Part shown: one piece after another, positions 15,926 to 24,006 of the stretch
Position numbering within the stretch: position 1 is the stretch's first letter
Layout of the letters: each line of letters begins with the position of its first letter
IMG/VR virus record: IMGVR_UViG_3300048999_000192
Span: 91,099 to 155,098 of that record
DNA length: 64,000 bases
Direction: 5' to 3' (one strand)
From: a virus
Notes under the pieces: model-generated
Database searches by the model: none
What the model was told of the DNA's origin: nothing
What the model saw: the letters and a program-made list of their open reading frames with translations, nothing else
Position numbers and translations under genes: made by a program

Positions 15926-16458
15926 TGAAAAAGAGGCTCCGGAGATCGCTCCGGAAACTGTCGTCGGGAGTACGGAGAGTCACCCGGCCGGTTTTCGCAT
16001 GGGTGCAGCGTCACCCCGCCCTCACCATCGTGATCCTGTTCTTCGTTACTCTCAATGTTCGTCTCGCTACGGACTGGCAGGGCGGGTCGGAATTCACCCA
16101 TCTGCATTACCGGCTGCTGCTCTGGCTCTCGATCCTTCCCGGCACGCTCGCCAGTGGCTCGTTCATCGCCATGCACCGGCCGAGCAAGTGGCTGGACAGC
16201 ACGGCGATCAATGCCTCGGGCTGGCTGATCATCGTCTTCCTGTTCTACGCCCGCTCGCTGGTCACCCTGATCACCCAGAAGACGGTGGTCTGGCGCGGCA
16301 TGCCGAACGCCCTGTGGGCCATCGGCATCGTGCTGGTGATCGACTACCTGCTCATCCTGCGGCTGCTCTCGTTCATGAAGTACCGCCGGGCGTTCCGCCG
16401 CCGCCAGGCCGAGCTGGAGCGCGAACTCATCGAGCAGGGCATCGTTCCCGCAGAATGA
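15925..16458 (+). CDS. Four-TM membrane protein
   Basis: The 177-residue product has a very basic N-terminus (about 1-28), then four hydrophobic segments at about 31-48, 64-83, 97-116 and 129-148, and a charged helical C-terminus. A GTG one codon upstream (15922) is an alternative start, but the TGATG overlap favours ATG 15925. It ends the membrane cassette; a promoter for the next module follows at once. The role is unknown; holin, membrane anchor or exclusion protein are all possible. Confidence 0.6.
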   Translation: MKKRLRRSLRKLSSGVRRVTRPVFAWVQRHPALTIVILFFVTLNVRLATDWQGGSEFTHLHYRLLLWLSILPGTLASGSFIAMHRPSKWLDSTAINASGWLIIVFLFYARSLVTLITQKTVVWRGMPNALWAIGIVLVIDYLLILRLLSFMKYRRAFRRRQAELERELIEQGIVPAE

Positions 16459-16480
16459 TTTTAAAATCTTCTGGACCTCT

Positions 16481-16520
16481 CCAAGCTTCCTTGGTAGAGT
16501 GGGGTCATCAGCAAGACCCC
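16481..16520 (+). promoter_or_regulatory. Phage promoter P3 with CCAAG-N4-CTTGG palindrome
   Basis: CCAAGCTTCCTTGG (16481-16494) is followed directly by a -10-like TAGAGT (16495-16500). The presumed transcript begins in or near a hairpin, GGGGTC-N8-GACCCC (16501-16520). The same 14-nt palindrome occurs at 18276-18289. ATG of the next gene is 20 nt after the hairpin. Confidence 0.65.
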
Positions 16521-16539
16521 ACGACGAGAGGTCCCGAAG

Positions 16540-17148
16540 ATGAGCTTCACCTGCGGCCACTGCTCCAGCAAGACCGACAAGATCAAGCACGAGACCGTCG
16601 CTGAGGTCTTCGCCTGCTCCCAGCGCCCCCGCACCCTCCAGAGCGTGGCCACCGGCCAGCAGGAGGTGCGCGTGCAGCCCGCCGGAACCACGGTCCGCCC
16701 GGCCGCGCCCGCCAAGAGCTCCTCGGCCATCACGGTCACCCAGGGCGTCTTGCACGAGGGCTACTTCACTGTGGTCTTCGCCGAGGACGACCGCATCACC
16801 CTGCGGGTCCGCCGCCAGCGCAGCAACGCGAAGTTCCGCCCCGGCGACCTGCTCGTCTCCTACCTGAACGGCTCGAACAACGAGGACGACTACGTCAAGT
16901 TCGCCGGGGTCGAGGAGACCAAGCAGGGCACCAGCCTGAAGGTCTGGAGGCGCTTCGCCGACAACGAGCGGCTCTCCGAGGCGCTGAAGGTCCTGGCGGG
17001 CGACCCCCAGGCCGCCGCCAAGGCGTTCGCGGTCGAGTCCGACCACTGCTCCAAGTGCGGCCTGCTCCTGACCGTCCCCCAGGGCCCTGACAACCCCTAC
17101 CGCGACCAGGGCTACGGCCCCAAGTGCGGCGCCGACATCTTCGGCTGA
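16540..17148 (+). CDS. Zinc-binding protein, DUF6011-like C-terminus
   Basis: The 202-residue product has C-G-H-C at 5-8, a beta-rich middle (about 62-140), and a C-terminal C-S-K-C-G-L-L-L then G-Y-G-P-K-C-G pattern. This fits a compact zinc site like that of DUF6011, small phage and actinobacterial proteins with C-x2-C and G-x-G-P-x-C. The middle resembles an OB or small barrel. It is the first gene after promoter P3, so it is likely early and non-structural. Metal binding is inferred from spacing; function is unknown. Confidence 0.65.
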   Translation: MSFTCGHCSSKTDKIKHETVAEVFACSQRPRTLQSVATGQQEVRVQPAGTTVRPAAPAKSSSAITVTQGVLHEGYFTVVFAEDDRITLRVRRQRSNAKFRPGDLLVSYLNGSNNEDDYVKFAGVEETKQGTSLKVWRRFADNERLSEALKVLAGDPQAAAKAFAVESDHCSKCGLLLTVPQGPDNPYRDQGYGPKCGADIFG

Positions 17149-17157
17149 TCCCCAAGC

Positions 17158-17188
17158 GGGGGCCGCCGACCGGGCGGCCCCCTTCTCC
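17158..17188 (+). terminator. GC-rich hairpin, terminator or attenuator
   Basis: A 10-bp perfect stem, GGGGGCCGCC / GGCGGCCCCC, with a 5-nt loop, followed by a short TTCTCC. It lies between the P3-driven gene and the next one, so it could thin out transcription within the module. Confidence 0.65.
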
Positions 17189-17208
17189 CCCGAGGAAGGA
17201 CCCACCCC

Positions 17209-17613
17209 ATGTCCCACCCGACCGAGCCCGCTTACGCCGCCGCCCTGCACACCCTCTTCGACCACGTGGCCGACCTGGAGGCCTCCTGCGCGCAGGCGGG
17301 CAAGGAGGCCCTCGCGTCCGACGACCCGGCCGAGACGGCCGTACTGCAGGAGGACTTCTACCGGTTCGACGCGGCGGCCAAGGCGGTCGGCGAGGCGATC
17401 CGGCGCGTCATGCGCAACGACACCGCCCGCCGGGAGCCCGGCCTGCGTGCCGCCCAGCGGTTCGCCATCGTCAACCACCACTTCGACGTCAGCATGGCCT
17501 CCGCGCGCAAGAGGGCCGCTGCGCTCGCCGAGACGTTCTGCAACTGCGACGACCCGAACACCCCGCCCTGCATCATCGCCGGGCACTCCGCCGACCGGAA
17601 GGTCAACGCCTGA
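17209..17613 (+). CDS. Helical hypothetical protein
   Basis: This 134-residue protein, starting at ATG 17209 after a CGAGGAAGGA ribosome-binding site, is almost all helical and rich in Ala and Arg. It ends with a Cys-containing segment (C-N-C and a later Cys, about 115-125), which could bind a metal but lacks a standard spacing. Its stop overlaps the start of the next gene (TGATG). No family is recognised. It is part of the small non-structural island. Confidence 0.6.
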   Translation: MSHPTEPAYAAALHTLFDHVADLEASCAQAGKEALASDDPAETAVLQEDFYRFDAAAKAVGEAIRRVMRNDTARREPGLRAAQRFAIVNHHFDVSMASARKRAAALAETFCNCDDPNTPPCIIAGHSADRKVNA

Positions 17614-17843
17614 TGAAGCCCCAGAGGACCTGCTACCGCGAGGACACCGTCAAGGAGATGCTCGCCGAGCTCGCTCCCCCGGTGCCCGGTCACCCCTCGA
17701 TCCTCACCCTCGACATCGAGCGGGGGGAGTGCGCCTGGAACCCGGCGACGACCAAGGACCGGCCGATCGTCGGCCCGAAGGTGGTCACCTACATGGTGCA
17801 TTCCGACGGCGGCATCGACGTGTCGACCCGGCCCGCCGGATGA
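17613..17843 (+). CDS. Small hypothetical protein
   Basis: The 76-residue product is read from ATG 17613, overlapping the preceding stop; longer in-frame readings would run through other genes. It has a helical N-terminus and a beta-like second half with I-L-T-L-D-I-E and V-V-T-Y-M-V. No known motif is present. Tight coupling to the previous gene suggests a shared role. Confidence 0.55.
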   Translation: MKPQRTCYREDTVKEMLAELAPPVPGHPSILTLDIERGECAWNPATTKDRPIVGPKVVTYMVHSDGGIDVSTRPAG

Positions 17844-17863
17844 TCATCTTCTAAGATGGGGGC

Positions 17864-18049
17864 ATGCCTCCCATCTCCCCGATGAAGCTGTCTTTGCTCG
17901 CGCACCCCGCCGAGAAAGTGGACGGGGTGCGCTTGCGCGTCCACCTGATGGAGCAGCACGGCTGGAGCGTGGCCATGGTGCTCAGCCGTCGTTTCGACGA
18001 GGATTACCTCCAGTCAGAACACCAGAAAGCGCACGAGACGAAGTCCTGA
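17864..18049 (+). CDS. Small hypothetical protein, probably leaderless
   Basis: The 61-residue product begins at ATG 17864. A TAAGAT -10-like box (17852-17857) lies exactly 6 nt before the ATG and there is no ribosome-binding site, so the mRNA likely starts at the start codon. The protein is short, alpha/beta in pattern, with V-R-L-R-V-H-L-M and a charged, His-rich tail. Function is unknown. It may be co-expressed with the next gene, which starts 5 nt after its stop. Confidence 0.55.
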   Translation: MPPISPMKLSLLAHPAEKVDGVRLRVHLMEQHGWSVAMVLSRRFDEDYLQSEHQKAHETKS

Positions 18050-18054
18050 AGATC

Positions 18055-18270
18055 ATGAGCGTCCCCGCCGTAGACCTGTTCAACGCCGCCGTCCCGCTCG
18101 ACTACTGCGACATGTGCGGTGCCCCCGTGTTCGTCGCCGAGCTCTACAAGGGCAAGCTCGTCTGCTCGATGAGCTGCCAGACCGACGTCGACCGGCGCGT
18201 GGTGCGCCCCGACCCGGTGACCCAGACGATCGACGCCTGGTGCACCAACCTCCCGCGCCGCCTGCGCTAG
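18055..18270 (+). CDS. Small zinc-finger protein
   Basis: This 71-residue protein has C-D-M-C (18-21) and a later C-S-M-S-C (37-41) at a spacing typical of a treble-clef or ribbon zinc site, with a short strand pair between them. ATG 18055 is 5 nt after the previous stop. Such small zinc proteins often bind nucleic acids or host proteins, but no specific family is recognised. Promoter P4 follows. Confidence 0.6.
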   Translation: MSVPAVDLFNAAVPLDYCDMCGAPVFVAELYKGKLVCSMSCQTDVDRRVVRPDPVTQTIDAWCTNLPRRLR

Positions 18271-18275
18271 CTCTA

Positions 18276-18302
18276 CCAAGCTTCCTTGGAGTGGTCTAGA
18301 CT
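18276..18302 (+). promoter_or_regulatory. Phage promoter P4 with palindrome
   Basis: The same 14-nt palindrome as P3 (CCAAGCTTCCTTGG, 18276-18289), followed by AGTGGTC and a -10-like TAGACT (18297-18302). It ends about 31 nt before the next ATG. The -10 position is shifted relative to P3, so the palindrome may be an operator rather than part of the core promoter. Confidence 0.55.
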
Positions 18303-18333
18303 GGCGGAAACCCTCTCTCCCCGAAGGAGACCC

Positions 18334-18837
18334 ATGGAGATCGCTGCGATCCCCGGATTCAGGCTGAATTCGTGGGGCAGCTCGACCTTCCCGTACTACC
18401 GCGCCACCGGCGTGATGGACGGGCAGGCGGTCGAGTTCACCTACCAGCGCGGCGTGGCCAAGCTGGAGATCGAAGGCACCAAGGTCAAGATCCGCAAGAC
18501 CTACAGCTCCCCTGACTTCGAGCCGCAGGACGACGGCGACTACCAGACCCACCTGGATTTCACCGAGCTCTCCACCCTGCTGGAGGTCATGGTCCCGGAG
18601 CTGCGCACGCGCTCGGCCGAGATCATGAGCGTCAATGGCATCGTCGAGATCAAGGACTTCCTGAGCGAGGTGTCCGCCTACGGCGCCGAGCTCTCCGAGG
18701 AGAGGCACGACGGCTGTGCCTGCTCCAGCGGGATGCGGATGGACATCGGCCCGGTCTCGACCCGCCGGTACCTGACCAACTGGGCGCACCGCCGCTGGAT
18801 GGAGGAGCACGGCGACTACGCCGATCTGGATGACTAG
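18334..18837 (+). CDS. Hypothetical protein under promoter P4
   Basis: The 167-residue product starts at ATG 18334 after GAAGGAGA. It is beta-rich at first (about 10-55), then helical, with a C-x-C pair (about 125-130) and a C-terminal basic helix containing W and H. It has its own promoter and is followed by a terminator, forming a single-gene unit. I do not recognise the family; the position at the end of the small-gene island suggests a non-structural role. Confidence 0.6.
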   Translation: MEIAAIPGFRLNSWGSSTFPYYRATGVMDGQAVEFTYQRGVAKLEIEGTKVKIRKTYSSPDFEPQDDGDYQTHLDFTELSTLLEVMVPELRTRSAEIMSVNGIVEIKDFLSEVSAYGAELSEERHDGCACSSGMRMDIGPVSTRRYLTNWAHRRWMEEHGDYADLDD

Positions 18838-18920
18838 GTGCGTGACGTCCTGAGAGCCTTCAGGTAGCTTTGGGGGAGAGCACCGATCGACCCGCCCCCG
18901 GGTCCGGCTGTGCACCCCCA

Positions 18921-18954
18921 GAAGAGCCCCTGCCACCCCCGGCAGGGGCTCTTC
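18921..18954 (+). terminator. Strong GC-rich terminator hairpin
   Basis: A 14-bp perfect stem, GAAGAGCCCCTGCC paired with its complement around a 6-nt loop. The U-tract is poor. It separates the P4 unit from the capsid gene block and argues against any start for the next gene upstream of it. Confidence 0.8.
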
Positions 18955-18964
18955 GCTGTGCAGG

Positions 18965-18998
18965 CCCCTCTCACCCCGAGGAAGAGGTGACAGAGGGG
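18965..18998 (+). promoter_or_regulatory. Start-proximal GAAGA hairpin
   Basis: Outer stem CCCCTCT / AGAGGGG (18965-18971 with 18992-18998), inner CACC / GGTG, and the conserved GAAGAGGTGA at 18981-18990. The ATG of the protease-scaffold gene follows 14 nt after the core; the 3' outer arm contains the ribosome-binding site. Confidence 0.7.
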
Positions 18999-19004
18999 AA
19001 GGTC

Positions 19005-22000
19005 ATGCTGCGGAAGATCGCGACGCTGGAAACGCTGGAGGCGTACCGGGTCCCGGCGCACGCCGACGCACGCGCCCTGCGCAAGGCCGCCCACCGGGTG
19101 AGCTTCGAGTACACCCCCCGCCCGGGGTACCTCTACGTGCGTTCGCGGGCCATCAGCTCCCGGTGCAACGACAACTTCGACGAGTTCCCAGCCGAGGAGA
19201 TCGCGAAGGCCTACGCGACCTTCAAGGGCAAGCCGGTGTTCGTCAACCACCACAACGACGACCACCGGCGGATGCGTGGCGTGATCATCGACGCCGCACT
19301 GCATCAGGATCGCAACCCCGACGGCACCCCGGACACCTGGGCCGAGGTCCTGATGGAGGTCGACGCCAAGACCTTCCCCAAGCTCGCCAAGGCGATCCTG
19401 GCCGGTGAGGTCGACCGTACGAGCATGGGCTGCGACGTCCAGCTCTCGGTCTGCTCGGCGTGCGGCAACAAGGCCACCAACCCGGCGGAGTACTGCCAGC
19501 ACATCCCGGCCATGAAGGGCCAGCGCATCTTCCGCGCCACCGCCTCCGGCCAGCGCGAGGGGCACCTGGTCCGGGAGATCTGCTACGGCCTGGGCTTCTT
19601 CGAGAACTCCCTGCTCGTCGAGGAGCCCGCCGACCCCACCGCCTACTTCCTCGGCGTGGACGACCGTGGCATGAGGGCGACGGCCACTCAGCACGGCGAA
19701 GAGCCGCCCGGATGGATCAACGACGTCAAGGACCAGGCGGATGAGCTGGCGAGCCGTAACGGCCACAGCATCTCCTGGAAGTACCGAGGCGAGCCCCAGT
19801 GGAAGAGCAGCTCGGGTTACGTCGCAGGCTGGCAGGGCGAATGCGCCAACGATGGGTGTGATGCTCCGGCCAGTCAGACCAGCCGGGCTCACACGGACAA
19901 GGTCCGCACCATCAGCATCCGCGAGGACCAGCCCGGCGAGCTGAAGGACATGATGCCGCCGTTCCTGCGGCGACGCTGCAAGGGGACCACGGTGGAGTCC
20001 AGCCGGAAGACGGCGGCCGAAGATCACTGGGCCATGCCGATCTTCCAGCACTTGAAGGACGCGCACGGCCTGGATGACGATCAGATCGCCGAGGGCATGC
20101 TCGCCGCCGGAGCCGAGCCGAACATGAACCAGGGCATCAAGCTCGACCATCTGTTCCACGCCCACAAGAACCTGCACGGCGGGGACTACCAGACACCGAC
20201 CGGCGCGCAGCGGCACGGGCACACCCCCGAGGACCCGCTGATCTCCAGCGAGTTCAGGCCCTCACGCATGCAGATGAATCAGTCGGAGATCTACAACGAC
20301 AAGCCCGCCTGGGGACCGAGGAGTCTCGGCCCGTACCGGATGCGGGCGGACGAATACGGCGATTTCAAGCCTCTTCGGCAGTCGCAGAACGCCAAGACGG
20401 CCGACGTCCGCCACAACCCGCAGTACGAGGGCACCCATTGCCTGATGTGCGGCGACCCGGTTCGCTGGAATTCCAACCCGGCCAAGCAGAGCCTGCCCAG
20501 CGGGGGCTGGTACCACCACGACAGCATCAAGCGCGATCACCACGCGCTCCCGGCTGACCCGGAGGCCGTGATGAACGACGTCCCTCGCCAGGACGCCCAG
20601 CGAGACCAGATCGACGCGCAGATCCGCGAGCAGTACGGCTTCGGCCCCAAGCGGCACAAGGACATGCCGCTGGACCCCTTCGTATCCGCCTACGCGCCCG
20701 AGCTGGACGAACTCGGCCCGGTCGAGGCCGCCGCCGGTCCGAAGTACCCCGACCCGGCCGATCACCCGTTCTTCAAGAAGAACCCGATCAACCATCAGCA
20801 CATCGTCGACACCTACAACGAATCCGACGAGGGCACGCGGGCGCAGGGCAAGCGCTGGTACCCCGACGCGCACATCCTGGCCAAGGCGATCGACCCCGAG
20901 GGCAACGCGGCGCGCGGCGCTGGCGTGCTGTCGGCCTACTCCCCACAGACCTCCTGGCCGGTCAACGCCATGAACGCCGCCCGGTCCCTGCAGCGTGGCA
21001 AGGCCATGCAAAAGGGCGAGGGCCAGATCATGGCCAGTCACGCCAAGAGCGCCCAGCGCATCATCGAAGGCGAGCACCACAGCGACGTCTTCAAGGGCCC
21101 CAAGATCCGGGCGTTCGCCCACCTGATCGAGCACGGCGGTGATGACCACTCCGTCGTGGTCGACCGGCACGCGCTCTCGGTGGCCATGGGCAAGCGCGTC
21201 AGCAAGGACGACCTCGCCGACGCGCCGCTGAGCACCCCGCACTACTACGGCCACGTCGAGCGGGCCTACCAGGACGCGGCCAAGCAACTGTCCGGCCAGC
21301 ACGGTGAGACGATCCACCCGCACGAGGTGCAGGCGACCACCTGGCTGCAGCAGCAGAAGCGCAACGCGGTCGACAACGAGACCGCCCGGGGCGGCCAGGG
21401 CAAGGGCCTGATCACCCGGGACAAGAACGACTGGCGCGACTGGGAGAACTACCACCAGAAGAACCACCCGGACCTGCCCAAGAGCCTGCACACCACCAAC
21501 CCGCACGCCCCCAAGACCGAGGCGATGCGCAAGGGTGCGCCGTTCGCGGGCTATGAGGACTTCGCGGCGTGTGTCGCGGCCAACCAGGACAAGGACGACC
21601 CCGAGGCCTACTGCGGCTCGATCAAGCACAAGGTCGAGGGTGCCCAGCACACCGCCGCGCACAGGGTCTACGTCGACCAGGCCGAGGGCAGTCACGGCCG
21701 GATGGTCACCTTCAGCGGCGAGGACAAGGGCGGCTACCTCAGCCGGGGCGACGGCACGTGGATGGCCGAGAACGACAACGGCTCGGTGGTGCACGAGCAC
21801 CGCGACCACAAGCGGGCCCTGCGCGGCCTGGCCGATCACTACGGCCTGACCGGCGATCTCGACGTCGAGTACACACACGAGGGCACCGGGAACAGGAAGA
21901 ACTTCACCGTCCCGGGCAAGACGGCCGCGCTGAACGACGTCGTGGCCCCGCCCGAGGTCGACACGCTGCGGGATGAGGAGTGCCCGGTCTGCGGTGAGGT

Positions 22001-23522
22001 CGAGGTCTACGACGGGGAGCGGTGCCCGGTCTGCGGGTTCGTCGCGCCGCCGGAGATGTTCCGCGACCCGGACCTGGAGATGGCCAAGTCGATCGACCTG
22101 CGTCAGGACCAGCAGGCGCAGGCCGGTGACCCGGCGCCAGGCCAGGCCAACCCGGACGTGCCCGGTGGCGGCCTGGTCGACCCGTCCCAGCTCGGCGATG
22201 ACCCGCTGGCCGACCAGCTCCAGCATCCGGACCAGCTCGGCCCGAATGGCGAGATGGGCGAGCCCGGTACGCCAGGCGACGGCACGCCGGACCTGTTCTG
22301 CCCCGCCTGCGGCGAGGGCTTCGACGCGGGCCAGCCGATGACCACCGATGGTGACCCCGCCACGCTGGACGCCAGCGGCCCGGCCGAGGGCACCCCGTGC
22401 CCGAACTGCGGGATGTCCACCCTGCTCTCCCCGAACGACATGGAGGGCATGGGCATCGGCCCCGACGGCGAGCAGGCCGTCGCTGAGGAGGCCGAGGAGA
22501 TGGGCGACCGGCCGATGGATGCCGGAACCCCCGAAGAGGACCCGGAGGCTCCCCAGGAGGGTGAGGGGCCGCCAGAGCAGCAAGAGGAGGAGGGGCCGCC
22601 GACCGAGGAGGACGACGATTCCGACGAGCCTGCTGTGGACGAGGACGACCAGCCCTCGAAGAAGCGAGACGACAAGAATGCAAAGGGAGCGTCCATGAGC
22701 AAGTCCGTCGAGGCGGCGCTGGCGGCGAACACGGCCGCTGTCGGTAGCCTCATGCGCGAGCTGCGCATCGTCCGAGCGCAGAACGACCTGATCGCCAAGG
22801 CAGCCGGTCTGGAGGGCGAGTTCTCCGAGATCCGCCGTCAGGCCGACATCAACAACCCGGCCAGCCCCGTGCCGGACCCGGGCGAGCAGGCCCCGTCCGA
22901 GACCACGGAAGAGGCGGTCACCCCTGAGGCGGCCGACGACCCGCAGCGTCCCGGCATGACCCCGGGCTCTGTCGGCGGTGTCCCGGCCGAGCAGGTCGAC
23001 ACCCCGCTGCGCCCTGGCGTCACCCTCCCGGCGGCACCGGCCACCAACCTGGTCGACGTCACCGCGCCGGTCGCGGGCACCAACACCGGCGAGCTCTCGC
23101 CGGAGCAGACCCGCATCGAGACCGACGTGCGCGTGGGCGACCCGATGGCGAACGCGAACAGCGACGAGTCCAAGATGTTCCCGTGGACCATCGGTGCTCA
23201 GAACGCCAACCGGACCATGGCCTCCATGCGTCTGGCCGAGCTGCGCATCGCGGCCAACCTCGCCCCTGCGGGCGACCGGTTCGCGCTGGCGGCCTCGATC
23301 GAGACCGACGCCAACCTCCCGGACGCCGCCCTGGCGACCGAGATCCGCACCCTGGAGGCCGTCTCCCGTACGGCCGCCCGCCAGCCGCGCCCGACCAACC
23401 TGGTCCCGCGTGCGGCGGCCACCGAAGGCCGTACGGCCCCGAGCCTGGCTCCCCAGCCGGTCGGTGCCCCGGTCGGCGGCGGCGGGTACGACGACACGGC
23501 CGACTCCGACCTGTTCTTCTGA
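19005..23522 (+). CDS. Prohead protease-scaffold polyprotein with HhH-glycosylase-like insert
   Basis: This 1505-residue protein starts at ATG 19005 (GAGGGGAAGG upstream); earlier in-frame starts would read through a terminator. The N-terminal domain (about 30-260) looks like a phage capsid maturation protease, with conserved H82-H83 and S140 in T-S-M-G as likely catalytic residues and a C-x2-C pair at 150/153. A large insert follows: a domain at about 630-790 has L-S-A-Y-S-P-Q near 641 and V-V-V-D-R-H at 717-722, resembling the HhH-GPD DNA glycosylase signature. Next come G-Y-E-D-F-x2-C and A-Y-C-G-S-I, zinc ribbons (C993-C1010 and C1099-C1135), an acidic linker and a helical scaffold-like C-terminus from about 1231. 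It is upstream of decoration and capsid genes, as expected. Protease role is fairly sure; glycosylase similarity is inference. Confidence 0.75.
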   Translation: MLRKIATLETLEAYRVPAHADARALRKAAHRVSFEYTPRPGYLYVRSRAISSRCNDNFDEFPAEEIAKAYATFKGKPVFVNHHNDDHRRMRGVIIDAALHQDRNPDGTPDTWAEVLMEVDAKTFPKLAKAILAGEVDRTSMGCDVQLSVCSACGNKATNPAEYCQHIPAMKGQRIFRATASGQREGHLVREICYGLGFFENSLLVEEPADPTAYFLGVDDRGMRATATQHGEEPPGWINDVKDQADELASRNGHSISWKYRGEPQWKSSSGYVAGWQGECANDGCDAPASQTSRAHTDKVRTISIREDQPGELKDMMPPFLRRRCKGTTVESSRKTAAEDHWAMPIFQHLKDAHGLDDDQIAEGMLAAGAEPNMNQGIKLDHLFHAHKNLHGGDYQTPTGAQRHGHTPEDPLISSEFRPSRMQMNQSEIYNDKPAWGPRSLGPYRMRADEYGDFKPLRQSQNAKTADVRHNPQYEGTHCLMCGDPVRWNSNPAKQSLPSGGWYHHDSIKRDHHALPADPEAVMNDVPRQDAQRDQIDAQIREQYGFGPKRHKDMPLDPFVSAYAPELDELGPVEAAAGPKYPDPADHPFFKKNPINHQHIVDTYNESDEGTRAQGKRWYPDAHILAKAIDPEGNAARGAGVLSAYSPQTSWPVNAMNAARSLQRGKAMQKGEGQIMASHAKSAQRIIEGEHHSDVFKGPKIRAFAHLIEHGGDDHSVVVDRHALSVAMGKRVSKDDLADAPLSTPHYYGHVERAYQDAAKQLSGQHGETIHPHEVQATTWLQQQKRNAVDNETARGGQGKGLITRDKNDWRDWENYHQKNHPDLPKSLHTTNPHAPKTEAMRKGAPFAGYEDFAACVAANQDKDDPEAYCGSIKHKVEGAQHTAAHRVYVDQAEGSHGRMVTFSGEDKGGYLSRGDGTWMAENDNGSVVHEHRDHKRALRGLADHYGLTGDLDVEYTHEGTGNRKNFTVPGKTAALNDVVAPPEVDTLRDEECPVCGEVEVYDGERCPVCGFVAPPEMFRDPDLEMAKSIDLRQDQQAQAGDPAPGQANPDVPGGGLVDPSQLGDDPLADQLQHPDQLGPNGEMGEPGTPGDGTPDLFCPACGEGFDAGQPMTTDGDPATLDASGPAEGTPCPNCGMSTLLSPNDMEGMGIGPDGEQAVAEEAEEMGDRPMDAGTPEEDPEAPQEGEGPPEQQEEEGPPTEEDDDSDEPAVDEDDQPSKKRDDKNAKGASMSKSVEAALAANTAAVGSLMRELRIVRAQNDLIAKAAGLEGEFSEIRRQADINNPASPVPDPGEQAPSETTEEAVTPEAADDPQRPGMTPGSVGGVPAEQVDTPLRPGVTLPAAPATNLVDVTAPVAGTNTGELSPEQTRIETDVRVGDPMANANSDESKMFPWTIGAQNANRTMASMRLAELRIAANLAPAGDRFALAASIETDANLPDAALATEIRTLEAVSRTAARQPRPTNLVPRAAATEGRTAPSLAPQPVGAPVGGGGYDDTADSDLFF
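22695..23522 (+). other. Possible internal start for separate scaffold protein
   Basis: An in-frame ATG at 22695 (residue 1231 of the polyprotein) is preceded by AAAGGGAG at good spacing. Translation from here would give a 275-residue acidic-to-helical scaffold protein sharing the polyprotein C-terminus, as Nu3 does within the lambda C gene. This is inferred from the ribosome-binding site and the domain break. Confidence 0.5.
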
Positions 23523-23545
23523 TCGGAATCGGGTAGGAGGTCGCC

Positions 23546-23809
23546 ATGCAGAAGGTAACGATCAAGTCGGGCGCGAAGAACGTCGTGCTGCCCGACGGCA
23601 AGATGTACCAGGCGGGCGACACTGCCGTGCTCACCGACGAGGAGGCCTCCCAGCTCACCTCGGACGTGGTCACGAACTACCTGACGGCGGCTCCGGTCGC
23701 GGCCAGCGTCGGCGATGTCGACTCCCCGCAGAACGAGGCCACCGTGATCGGCGACGTCAGCTCGGAGTACGAGTCGAACAAGCCCACCAAGGACACCACC
23801 TACGGCTGA
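23546..23809 (+). CDS. Small head-accessory protein
   Basis: The 87-residue product has an AGGAGG ribosome-binding site before ATG 23546. It is a small beta protein with V-L-P-D-G-K-M-Y-Q-A-G-D-T (about residues 14-26), followed by a helix and a flexible polar tail. Its position between protease-scaffold and decoration protein is typical of small head accessories. The specific function is not recognised. Confidence 0.6.
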   Translation: MQKVTIKSGAKNVVLPDGKMYQAGDTAVLTDEEASQLTSDVVTNYLTAAPVAASVGDVDSPQNEATVIGDVSSEYESNKPTKDTTYG

Positions 23810-23831
23810 CCCTCCGGAGGATGGTGACGCG

Positions 23832-23871
23832 AACGGCCCGGCGGGCTTGGGGAGAGGACCGCCGGGCCGTT
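23832..23871 (+). terminator. Terminator hairpin
   Basis: A 13-bp perfect stem, AACGGCCCGGCGG with its complement at 23859-23871, followed by a short T-containing run. It may adjust expression of the capsid genes relative to protease-scaffold. Confidence 0.8.
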
Positions 23872-23906
23872 TCGCATTTCCGGGGTGATCGGCTTGCTGT
23901 CAAAAC

Positions 23907-23941
23907 GGCCTCCGGAGCAGCCTGAAGAGGTGAAGGAGCCC
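23907..23941 (+). promoter_or_regulatory. GAAGA hairpin before decoration/capsid genes
   Basis: GAAGAGGTGA at 23924-23933 is enclosed by a 7-bp outer stem with one mismatch (GGCCTCC against GGAGCCC). It is further from the next start (73 nt) than the other copies. Confidence 0.55.
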
Positions 23942-24006
23942 GTCTCGCATCGGACATACGAGCGGACGGCAAAGTTGTCCGATAAGAAGAGATGGGAGGT
24001 GCAGGG

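Noticed and set aside
18870-19004. N-terminal extension of the protease-scaffold gene to 18870
   Set aside because: The extension would translate across a 14-bp terminator stem and the start-proximal hairpin; ATG 19005 has a clear ribosome-binding site.
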